A stretch of DNA of 64,000 nucleotides, from positions 619,941 to 683,940 of the forward strand of contig NW_008805103.1 in assembly GCF_000004825.1 (NCBI RefSeq), given 5' to 3'. Positions 11,806 to 20,806 of this stretch are shown here, piece after piece. This DNA comes from Heterostelium album PN500. Its lineage: Eukaryota > Evosea > Eumycetozoa > Acytosteliales > Acytosteliaceae. The translations under genes and the position numbers were made by a program. Position 1 is the first letter of the stretch. Each line of letters begins with the position of its first letter. Under the pieces are notes generated by a model that was given only the letters and a program-made list of their open reading frames with translations, ran no database searches and had not been told where the DNA came from.

Positions 11806-12689
11806 ATGTCTTTCAGAGGAGGTCGTGGTAGAGGTGGATCGCGTGGTGGTGGTGGCGGTGGTGGTTTCAGAGGTGGTCGTGGTGGATCACGTACCGGTGG
11901 TGGTGGCGGTGGTGGTGGTTGCTTCAAGTGCGGTAAGCCAGGTCATATGTCGAGAGAGTGCACTCAGGGCGGTGGTTCCGATCGTGGTGGTAACAACTGT
12001 TTCAACTGCGGTAAGCCAGGTCATATCTCGAGAGAGTGTCCCGACGGTGCTGCCGGTGCCGGTAACACTGGATCGTGTTACAACTGCGGTAACACCGGTC
12101 ACATCTCGAGAGAGTGTCCAAACAAGTCAGAGAGAAACGACCGTAGCGGTGGAGACCGTGCCTGTTTCAACTGCGGTAAGACCGGTCACATGTCGAGAGA
12201 TTGCACTCAGGGTGGATCGTCTGCCGGTTGCTTCAAGTGCGGTAAGACCGGACATATCTCAAGAGACTGTACCGAGTCTGGTGGATCCGATCGTGGTCAC
12301 GGTGGAGACAAGAAGTGTTTCAAGTGCAACCAAACCGGTCATATTTCAAGAGACTGTCCAAACTCTGACAGTCAAGGTCCATCATGTTTCAACTGCGGTG
12401 AATCCGGACACAAGTCAAGAGAATGCACAAAGTAAATATCAATTAAATTTAATTAACAATTAAATATGTATATGTATATTAACTAATTTATTCTTTTCTT
12501 CTTTTTTTCTCTTTTTTTTTTTTTTTTAATTATTTATTATTTCTCTACAGATCCAAGAATGATAATAACAAGAATGCTAGAGATGAAGAATCAGAAGAGC
12601 CAGAACGTCCATCAAAGAAGCAAAAGCAACCAGAGTCAGAAGAAGAGAAGAGTGACCAAGAATCAGAGTCAGAAGAAGACGACGAATAA
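11806..12689 (+). CDS. CNBP/Gis2-like protein with seven CCHC zinc knuckles
   Basis: Two exons, 11806-12431 and 12551-12689, giving 254 aa. The N-terminus (residues 1-38) is an RGG/Gly-rich RNA-binding segment. Seven CX2CX4HX4C knuckles follow, typified by CFKCGKPGHMSREC, with the conserved GH(I/M)SR(E/D)C core in nearly all. The family (CNBP in animals, Gis2 in yeast, Byr3 in fission yeast) binds single-stranded RNA/DNA and tunes translation. Exon 2 adds an acidic Glu/Ser/Asp tail of about 46 residues. The donor is AA|GTAAAT; the acceptor is a long T-run ending CTACAG. If the intron is kept, translation stops at the TAA inside the donor itself, giving a 209-aa protein without the tail. Strong codon bias (GGT, AAG, TCC) suggests high expression. 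Confidence 0.93.
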
Positions 12690-13432
12690 GCAATCAAAAG
12701 TAATTGGGTAGATTACTTCTTTTATTAAATTATTTTTCAAAAAAAAACAACTGTTGACAGCATCTAAATTGGTCAAGTGTGTGTAGTTGACAATTGTAGA
12801 TGGCTGAAGTAATATGCGTGTGTTGGTGATAGAGATGTAAAGAGAGAGAAAGAGAGAGATTAGAGCGAGAGTAGAGAGAGTAGAGAGAGTAGAGAGAGTA
12901 GAGAGAGAGAGTAGAGAGAATTGGTAGAGAAGAATAGAAAGTTTGGCGACTGTAGTTGTTATGGCGTAGGTCGGTCAGGCGGTGATGGTGATGGTAACGG
13001 TTTAGTAGTAGCGGCACAAATCAAGATGTTGGTCGGCGGTCGGTCGGTCGGTGTATTGGTGATGTGGTGTGTACGGCAAATTGATTTGATAGTTAGTAGT
13101 TAGTTAGTTAGTTGGTTGGCTGTTTAGTTGGTTAGTTAGAGTAGAGAGGTGTTGTTATAAATGGTTGGTGAAAAGTTTGAAGAAGATAGAGTGTAGATTA
13201 GTTGGTAATTTAGGAGTAGTTGTTGTAGTTATCCCCTGCGTACACAATTCAATTTATTCAAGAAACTAGAATCTCAATCATCTCTATAAAAGGTAAGTAT
13301 TAAAATAACCATTGTAATATTTGGACATTTAAACAAGTTTTACTTTTACTTTAATTTAAATAAATAAAATTGAGAGTTTATTATAATATATTTATAAATA
13401 TTTGTCTTGTTGTTTGATTATCTTTTTTTTGT
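12690..13432. other. Intergenic stretch with purine-rich and tetranucleotide repeats
   Basis: No gene is visible. Features: a GA-rich tract (about 12838-12922) made of GTAGAGAGA units, CGGT repeats (about 13035-13052), a TTAG repeat (about 13095-13140), and TATAAAAGG at about 13285 immediately followed by GTAAGT. No plus-strand coding sequence follows that TATA-like box, so if it works it would drive a non-coding transcript. Short open frames across the repeats are repeat artefacts. Confidence 0.4.
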
Positions 13433-14777
13433 TTAAAGATTACATGTTGGATAACCATAATCCCATGTGACTGTTCCGGTACAAGTCTCACAACGACTAC
13501 CAGTGAAACCTGGTCGGCAATAACAAACACCATTGCAATAGGCCATAGGGACTTGACCACATTCATAGTCTTGTTGGCAGCTACTTGGTTGTCCATTCGG
13601 AAGTAATGCAACGCATTGCGGAATTCCGTTGGTCCAACGAGTTACACCGTTGGTGCATGTCTGACAGTTTGGTCCAGTGAAGCCAACTGCGCAACCGCAC
13701 GAACCTGAGCTTGTGCTGTTCGAGTAGAGTGTAGTTACCGGTCTACTCTGTTGAGAAAGATCAATCTTTGAGATAGAGTTATCGGTGCTTGAGAAGTACA
13801 CGCTGTTACCGTTCAGCGACAAACCAATCACTGGCTTCGAACTGAGCTTTCTCAACTTTGAGAGGTCACCACTGAGTGGCAGTTCAAATACACCGGTCTC
13901 ATTCGAGTAGTAACCAGCTTTGGTACCAAAGTACATAGCGGCATTGTTGACGGCGAATCCAGTCACTTCAAACGGTAGCGATGCTACCAATGTGAAAGCG
14001 GTCGCTTTGGCACAGCCAACACAGTTACGATCGATAGTGGAGACGGTCGATCTGAAAGGACTGTCATATTGATACTGTATGATGTACAAATTCGATCCGG
14101 CTCTACCAATGAAGGAGCAACGTGTGTCGTAGGCAGCGGAATCCTCGAGCATGGCAAACTGTTGACTTTGATCGATGAATCCAGTTGGGAAGTAGTTGGC
14201 ACGCCACATTCCAAAGGTACAGGTGTACAGTCGCTGATCGGACTCATCGAAATAGGTGGCCAGCTGGAAACCTCTTGGATACCAGATGTAGTTGACAGTG
14301 TTGTTATTGGCAAAGTATGGACCGATTGCTTGTGACAGACGTTGTGAAGCAATAGTGTAGACGAGGTTTGTAGAATCGACATAGGCTTGCATTCCGGTGG
14401 TGACAGAGAATCCGGAACCAGGAATAATATCAGTGGTGATTGGATATTCAATGGTGACAGCACCGCCACCACTTCCAGAGACCGAGGCAACCACTACAGT
14501 TCCAGAAGGGTCAAGCTTGCCCATAAACATTACTTTATTCTTATCTTGGTCATAGCCAAGACCAGACATTATATTGATTCTAGATTGACATACTGAATAT
14601 GGAACACTTCCACATTCCCAATCCTATATTATATATTTAAAAAACAACAAGTTTATATTAAGAGTAAGTAAGAAGTATGAAGTTTACATGTCACCAAACA
14701 CAATTATTAATTATACAAACTTGTTGACAAGAATATGAAATTCCAATTAAAAGTGATAAAAATATTAAATATTTCAT
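13433..14777 (-). CDS. Secreted cysteine-rich EGF-like protein
   Basis: Two exons on the minus strand: 14721-14777 and 13433-14623, giving 415 aa. Exon 1 encodes a clear signal peptide (MKYLIFLSLLIGISYSCQQ). The intron (GTTTGT...ATAG) is phase 0 and the junction reads SCQQ-DWECGSVPYSVC, mirroring a C-terminal repeat SSCQQDYECGQVPMAYC in the same protein, which supports the join. The middle (about 40-310) is a repeat-poor beta-rich region, perhaps a propeller. The C-terminus has two EGF/laminin-type modules (CGCAVGFTGPNCQTC and CYCRPGFTGSRCETC). No TM segment or obvious GPI signal is seen at the C-terminus, so it is probably secreted or matrix-bound. Precise function is unknown. Confidence 0.85.
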
Positions 14778-15540
14778 TATAATTATTATCTTAAAATTGT
14801 TAATAATGAGTTAAATATATACGATGGATTACTATAAATACTTTGAAGAATCAATAATTAATTAATGATAAATATATAATAAATATTTAATCTCTTTGAA
14901 AATCAAAGAACAAACTTAACAAACAGTACTGTGTCATTTTAAATATTTAAAACCAATCCTATGGTATTATATAATATATTATTGGGGGAGGGTGTCATTT
15001 CTATTTTGAACATATTAAACATCAAAACAGTCTATCTATCTATCAAAATAGAAATAAATATAATTATATTTTTAGTCTATTATATATTATTTAAATGAAT
15101 TCTTTAAAAAATATTGAATTCCTTTAAAAAAACTGATAGGTTAATTGTGTTTGAAACCACACTCTTAAACACACATGAACATGATAGTGCTGTTTTATAG
15201 ATGATAACTATGTTGACTCAAACACTTACAAGTCATCATCGGTGAGAGGTAGAGGGTAGAATATTAGCGATTTGATAGTTAGTCGTGGTATATGTGTGTG
15301 TTGAAGCGTTAAAAAAATATTTATTTACATCATTGTGTATATATTGTTGATAAGTAAAGAGATCGGTAAGGTACAATTCGTGTTATTGTTATTGTTGTTC
15401 TTATTATTGTTTTATAATTATACATTTTTAAATTTAAATAGGTTGTTGTTTTTTGCACAGTTTTGTTTATGTTTGTTTAATATCATACCATGAATAAAGA
15501 AACGGTTTCAATTGAATGATCAATTGACTATTTTATAAAA
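14778..15540. other. Intergenic AT-rich stretch
   Basis: Nothing coding is seen. The half nearest 14778 should hold the promoter of the secreted EGF-like gene. The rest contains poly-A/T tracts, a TCTATC run at about 15030 and a slightly less AT-rich patch at about 15150-15310. The 3' end of the minus-strand ankyrin gene reaches 15541. Confidence 0.4.
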
Positions 15541-16785
15541 TTAGTTTTGTAGTGGTGGTTGTTCTGTTTGTTGTTGTTGTTGTTGTAATCGATTTGATAA
15601 ATAGTTGGCAACTTCATTGGCTGTAGTGCGACTGTAGGCATCTTGTATATCACCTTCGGTTCGGTTATTACATAGGAATTCCACTACTTTTAGATGACCA
15701 TTGCGAGCTGCACAACTCAGTGCTTCAAAGTTCCATGGTTCCGTTCGATTGTAGTGCAACCACTCGACAATCGCTAGGTGACCAGCGCTACATGCGTCTC
15801 TCATAGTATTCAAAGTGCAACAAACATACGGGTAGTTTGTATGAATCCATTCGATTATTTCTAGGTGGCCATGTTCGGCAGCACCTCTCAACGCTTCACT
15901 CGAACAACCTTCACCTCTATTATCGTGAAGATACTTTAGAATCTCCAAGTAACCGTGTTCGGCCGCTAAATCCATCACTCTAGTGCCACAGAAGAGATGG
16001 TCGTTGAGATTCTCTTGCATCCAAACTACCACATGTAAATGTCCGTTTTGAACGGCACGTCTAAATGCCTTACTTAAATTATCTTCATACAACGTTGGAT
16101 ATCGTTCTTGTGGATCTGTTTCCGTTTGTTTTTGTTGCTTATGTTCTCTCTTTCTAGTGAATGCCTGTAATATTCTATCTTGCCATGATGTTGATTTACT
16201 ACTATTATTATTATTATCATTTTTATAGTTGTCATGTATTGATTTATTGTATTTGATAAGCTTTTGCATTAGATGAAGATATCCTTTGGTAGCAGCCATA
16301 ACAATGGCGTCACCGATACACGCTTGATTGCATGAGATATTATTGGCCAAGAGATAATCGAATATCTCTTCACAATTGAATTGTACCGAACGAAACAACT
16401 CTCTATTCTCCAAAGGGAAGATAGTTGGATGTTTGAGCAGTTTCTTCAGCACCTCTAGTCTATGATGTTTCACCGCTACATATGTGCAATATTGTGCAGC
16501 GTAAACCATAGATTTACCACTGAATTGATCGTATATCGTCTCATCTTTCTTAAGTGAATAGATTCTCTTTGTAATAGGTCCAACCAATTCACTGTATCCA
16601 TAACACACAATCTGTTCAATGGAATTGGTCAACTCTTTCCAATTCAAAGCACGTACAGACTCAATTTGATGAATGTTAGTGATCTCTTTGAATATTAATG
16701 ATCTTATTACTACATTATTAAATAAACATTTAAACAAATAATCTATTTTATTTATTGATTTATTATTACTATTCTTGGTTTTCAT
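15541..16785 (-). CDS. Ankyrin-repeat protein, dictyostelid FNN-type family
   Basis: Single exon, 414 aa, start ATG at 16785. The N-terminus contains IDYLFKCLFNNVVIRSLIF, a version of the FNN-V-L----IF signature shared by the other ankyrin genes in this window. From about residue 90 onward there are degenerate ankyrin repeats; the clearest lie at about 225-390 (NGHLHVVVWMQENLNDH, HGYLEILKYLHDNRGEGC, HGHLEIIEWIHTNYPY, AGHLAIVEWLHYNRTEP). A basic Lys/Gln linker with an Asn run interrupts the repeats at about 190-220. It ends in a Gln run. Ankyrin repeats are protein-interaction scaffolds; the partner is unknown. It is divergently arranged with the ankyrin gene at 16912, 126 bp apart. Confidence 0.88.
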   Translation of the reverse strand: MKTKNSNNKSINKIDYLFKCLFNNVVIRSLIFKEITNIHQIESVRALNWKELTNSIEQIVCYGYSELVGPITKRIYSLKKDETIYDQFSGKSMVYAAQYCTYVAVKHHRLEVLKKLLKHPTIFPLENRELFRSVQFNCEEIFDYLLANNISCNQACIGDAIVMAATKGYLHLMQKLIKYNKSIHDNYKNDNNNNSSKSTSWQDRILQAFTRKREHKQQKQTETDPQERYPTLYEDNLSKAFRRAVQNGHLHVVVWMQENLNDHLFCGTRVMDLAAEHGYLEILKYLHDNRGEGCSSEALRGAAEHGHLEIIEWIHTNYPYVCCTLNTMRDACSAGHLAIVEWLHYNRTEPWNFEALSCAARNGHLKVVEFLCNNRTEGDIQDAYSRTTANEVANYLSNRLQQQQQQTEQPPLQN

Positions 16786-16911
16786 TCTGTTAACCTTATT
16801 TGGATGATCACCTGAAATTTCTAATGACTTTTTTGACGAATTTAATTTTGTTGATCACTATTCTATTTAACACATATTTATATCTATAGCACAAATCTAA
16901 TATATATAGTA
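16786..16911. promoter_or_regulatory. Short divergent promoter between two ankyrin genes
   Basis: Only 126 bp lie between the divergent start codons of the ankyrin genes at 16785 (minus) and 16912 (plus), so both core promoters must fit here unless they extend into coding sequence. It contains a TATATATAGTAATG sequence just before the plus-strand start that recurs (ATATATAGTAATG) before the paralogue at 20807. Confidence 0.45.
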
Positions 16912-18873
16912 ATGATGGATAAAAGATTATTTTTAATAGTGTTTAATAATAAAATATTGTATAATAACATATTCAAATATGTCAGTTTGATTTCGAGTTT
17001 AAAAGGAAAAAAACAATTTAAATGGAGTGAAGTTATTCGTAATCCTCAATCGCTAGCTGCTCATAACTATTTTGAACAACTGAAACAATGTTTATCAATT
17101 AAATATAAAATAGATTCGGATTGTAAACGACAGACATTGAAAATGGCTATTAAATTTGGAACTATTGAAATGTTGGTATACCTCTTAGATCGATTCAAAG
17201 TTGATTTGCACTCCTATAGCTCCAGTGAAGCGGTAGAGTTTTATGATTTCGACGATGACAATGATCCCGAGAGAATAGAGTATCACGAACCGTGCGATCA
17301 TCTCAATAGTATCTATAGTTGTGCCGCTCAATACGGAAGAATGGACATCATAGAATATTTAACAACACGTTTCAAAACATACAAATGGAACTACGATAAA
17401 GCAATGATGAAGTCACCACTCTCCAGAGATATCGATATTCTAATGTATTTTGTAGTTTTACATAAAAACATCAATGTATTATGGAATACCACCAAGAGTT
17501 TCATTAGTTTCGGTAGAGTGGTTTATGAGAATGCTGCATTGGTTGGGCGTATCGATATGATTGAATATTTGATTAAACAATTACCGCCCAAAGACAAAGT
17601 AAAATTATCACTATTGGAAAATGCAATCAAAGGTGGTCATTTCGATTTGGTTGAGTATCTACTACGAGAACACCGAAATCCTTCGAGGGAAAATGAAGAG
17701 GAATTACTGGATTTGGCAGCTCGTCTAAACCGTCAAGATATCATCAAGTTATTGATAAGCAATGGTATTACTAGTTGTACGACTGCATTGATGAACTACA
17801 CAGCTTGGCATGGTAATCTAGAGTTATTGAAATGGTTGGGCCAGAATACAACAGCAGTGTGTTCCACTCGCGCCATGGATAACGCAGCATCGGAAAACCA
17901 TTTCGAATGTCTACAGTGGTTACATTTCAATCGTAGTGAAGGATGTTCAAACCAAGCTATGGATTATGCTGCATGTAAAGGTCATTTTGAAATTGTTCTA
18001 TGGCTCTACAACAATAGGAAAGAAGGTTGTTCCGATCAGGCAATTTCCGATGTTATTTTGCACTGCGGAAGACTGGATATTATCGATTGGCTATATCAAA
18101 ATCAACCAAATTCATACAGCAATACACAGTTATTATTTCAAATAGCTGCTGATCTCGGAAATTTGGATATAATCAAATATCTTTATACAAAGGAAAAACA
18201 TTGTGGTATCGATGCGTTGTACTCAGCTGCTATCAAGGGTCATTTGAATGTATTCCAATGTTTGTTCGAAAATGATTCAAGTATTGGCAAATCCAGAGGC
18301 GATTCCTTCAAGGATATACTCGAAGCTGCTGCATCGGAGGGACACTTGGAAATTGTGAAATATATAATTCAGAATTGTTCCAATGAAATGTTAATGTTGG
18401 ACATTGCTATTTTCAAAGCAATTAAATTCAATCATTTGGAAGTCGTCAAGTATCTTTGTGAAAATATCACTCCAAACACTCTTTCCAAAAGAAATTACAT
18501 TGAGATTGCAGCTTCCTATGAAAACATCCAGGTTTTACAATGGTTACATTCAAATATAGCCAATTGTGGTAAGATTACAGCAACTTCATTCAATGGAGCC
18601 ATAAAGAATGTCAATCTTCCACTAGCAAAATGGATATTATTTAATATTGGTGAAGATCAATGTAATTTTATAAAAAAGAATCTTTTCAAAATGGATACAT
18701 TCGCATCTGACCTATTCAAGTTCAATCAATATGAAATAATTGAATGGATTTTAGATACTTTCCAAGATATTTCAAAAAGTGAACTTGAAGCCTATAAACA
18801 AATCTTGGAAACTAAATATCCAAATTCTGTGGAATCAATTGAAATTATTAATAAATTTATTAAATTAAAATAG
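16912..18873 (+). CDS. Ankyrin-repeat protein, FNN-type family (tandem copy 1)
   Basis: Single exon, 653 aa, starting MMDKRLFLIVFNNKILYNNI. The N-terminal 60 residues (FNNK-L---IF--V, then KQFKWSEV and LAAHNYFEQLK) are conserved with the genes at 20807 and 22864. About 14 degenerate ankyrin repeats follow (for instance GHFEIVLWLYNNRKEGCSD, GRMDIIEYL, ENHFECLQWLHFNRSEGC). The protein ends with a conserved tail containing FKFNQYEIIEWI and NSVESIEIINKFIKLK. Function is unknown; the F-x-x-V-F-N-N start is loosely F-box-like, which would suggest a ubiquitin-ligase adaptor, but this is speculative. It is intact. Confidence 0.9.
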   Translation: MMDKRLFLIVFNNKILYNNIFKYVSLISSLKGKKQFKWSEVIRNPQSLAAHNYFEQLKQCLSIKYKIDSDCKRQTLKMAIKFGTIEMLVYLLDRFKVDLHSYSSSEAVEFYDFDDDNDPERIEYHEPCDHLNSIYSCAAQYGRMDIIEYLTTRFKTYKWNYDKAMMKSPLSRDIDILMYFVVLHKNINVLWNTTKSFISFGRVVYENAALVGRIDMIEYLIKQLPPKDKVKLSLLENAIKGGHFDLVEYLLREHRNPSRENEEELLDLAARLNRQDIIKLLISNGITSCTTALMNYTAWHGNLELLKWLGQNTTAVCSTRAMDNAASENHFECLQWLHFNRSEGCSNQAMDYAACKGHFEIVLWLYNNRKEGCSDQAISDVILHCGRLDIIDWLYQNQPNSYSNTQLLFQIAADLGNLDIIKYLYTKEKHCGIDALYSAAIKGHLNVFQCLFENDSSIGKSRGDSFKDILEAAASEGHLEIVKYIIQNCSNEMLMLDIAIFKAIKFNHLEVVKYLCENITPNTLSKRNYIEIAASYENIQVLQWLHSNIANCGKITATSFNGAIKNVNLPLAKWILFNIGEDQCNFIKKNLFKMDTFASDLFKFNQYEIIEWILDTFQDISKSELEAYKQILETKYPNSVESIEIINKFIKLK

Positions 18874-20141
18874 TTTTTTAAACAATAGGAATGAAAATGA
18901 TTCCCTAGAAAAACAGAAAAAATTCGAAAAGAAAAAATTTTTCGCAATCATTTACAAGTCTCTTTGGATATCTATCTAGCATGCATAAAATTGAGGGTAC
19001 TATCACCAGCAATGAACCTGAGAGTTGTGGCAAAATTGATCATTTCTTGGTTCCATTTATGACCTCCTGGACCGCGGTAGTTGCAGCCTCGATGAAATAG
19101 TACCAGAAAGATGATTGAACTCTTGATACTTCTTGACCATCTTGTCAACCAGTTGTCCCAAAGTAGTTGTTGTTTCTTGGGCAGGAGTTGATTTAGAGTC
19201 CACAACCGCCAATATAGACAATATCGAAGTATTTGGCCATACGATTCTTATACAAAAGGCTCGTAAGATAGTTTGACATTTTTGAACCACGAATCACAAC
19301 TATTACAACCATTTAACTTCTTGTTATTGTCATAGCACCTGGACTGCAAGCACGATAGTTATCATCCTTGTCCTCTAAAACACTCTTCTGTTGAATATAA
19401 GAGCCATGATTTAGACACGCAAACAATATAAGATCTTGATGAAATAGACCCTAGCAAAGATTCTTTTTCTTCACCGTACTTCCAGATGTAGTCTGCGGAT
19501 TATAAAGATCAAAACTACAGATACTGTCGTTTGGGATATCACTGAAAGTATTGTAGGCCCAATTATAATAGTTTGAAAGTCTAATGATTCTAAAAAAATA
19601 CATCAAATCTAACTTTGTCCTGAAGATGAAACATCTAAGACATTAGTAATTTGTAACTTGAATTATTGGCTCCAACTTTGTGCTAGTAGATGAGATCAGG
19701 TTTTTCAAATTTATTAAATTTTTTTCTGTACAATAATTTAATTTAGAATGAGGAAAGTTAAATTGATTTTTAAATTTAAATTGCAAAAAAATAAAAAAAA
19801 TCACCATCAATCTAAAAAAATGTAATCTGACCATAAATTCATCGGTTTAATTTATAAAAATATTAGTGTCAAAAAATCACAAGGTATCACAAGCTCTATT
19901 TTAATTGTTTTTTTGTTTAAATTAATTTAAACCTTTACATCCAATAAGACAAGTGAACTTCAACTACAGATGAATTTTTTTATTATTTTTAATTGATTTA
20001 ATTTGATTTTTAACTTTAAAACAGTTTTATATTTTTTACATTTATTTTTGGTTTTGATCAGTTTAATATTCAAAATTTTTAAATTATTAAGATAAATAAA
20101 TAATAATAAATAGATAAATAAATAAATTAATATTAATTAAA
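18874..20141. other. Intergenic stretch with decayed coding sequence
   Basis: The first 700 bp contain a minus-strand decayed coding region listed separately (about 18970-19600). The remainder (19640-20141) is AT-rich without a gene; the last 100-200 bp should be the coactosin-like gene's promoter. Confidence 0.4.
18970..19600 (-). pseudogene. Decayed host gene of unknown family
   Basis: Balanced base composition and protein-like frames on the minus strand show former coding sequence, but the frame shifts repeatedly and has internal stops. Readable pieces include NRMAKYFDIVYIGGCGL, QLVDKMVKKYQEF, LFHQDLILFACLNHGSY and a final SLLVIVPSILCMLD-like patch. No start codon context or family can be assigned. 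It may be a diverged copy of a gene elsewhere in the genome; the number of breaks is at least four. Confidence 0.4.
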
Positions 20142-20651
20142 ATGCCATTAAAATTAGATAATGAAGGAGAATTAAGAGGTTAGTTATCAAATTATTTTTT
20201 AATATAATATAATATCAAATTTTAATTTATTTATCTTGTGAATAAAAATTTAGAGGCTCAGGCTGCGACATTCAATATAGATTCAACAAGTGGATGGGTC
20301 TTATTGAATTATGTTGGTCCATCAACTGTTCATTTCTATGCTGGTGGTGATAATTTCGATGACATCAAAAAACAATTCGAAGATGATCAAATTCAATATG
20401 GTCTGGTCAGAATTGGTGGTATTCAAGAAAAAGGAACATTAAAAACCACCTCCAGAGATATTTTCTTTTGTTGGATAGGCCCAGGTGTTGGAATTATCGA
20501 AAAAGGTAAAAAAACAGCTCTTTTGGGTGATGCTCAATCTTTTCTTCAACCGTTCCACGCAGATATTACCGTCCTCAATAAAGATAAGTTTGATAGAGAA
20601 ACAGTTTTAGATAGATCAAGCCCATTATCAGGAAGCCATGTCATTGATTAA
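20142..20651 (+). CDS. Coactosin-like actin-binding protein (ADF-homology domain)
   Basis: Two exons: 20142-20178 (MPLKLDNEGELR plus one base) and 20254-20651, giving 144 aa. The phase-1 intron runs from GTTAGT to TTTAG. The whole protein is one ADF-H fold: GWVLLNYVGPSTVHFYAGG, then YGLVRIGGIQ, the core FFCWIGPGVG, and a C-terminal LSGSH tail. Coactosin binds F-actin and protects filaments from capping; family members are about 140-150 aa, matching here. It is diverged from classical D. discoideum coactosin, so it may be a paralogue. It sits between two ankyrin genes, and a relic of a second copy precedes the next ankyrin gene (about 22698-22770). Confidence 0.85.
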
Positions 20652-20806
20652 ACTTTTAAAACCAATCAATTCTGCAATAATCCAAAAAATATTACAAATC
20701 ATATTTTTTATTGTTTAAAATAAAATTTTCAATTACCACTTTTTTGGAAAAAAAAAAGTAAAATGATTAAAAAATTAAAATATTTAACACATATAAATAT
20801 ATAGTA

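Noticed and set aside
12730-13017. Minus-strand open frame of 95 codons over the purine tract
   Set aside because: It is made of Ser/Leu/Tyr repeats forced by the GA repeat and lacks protein-like character.
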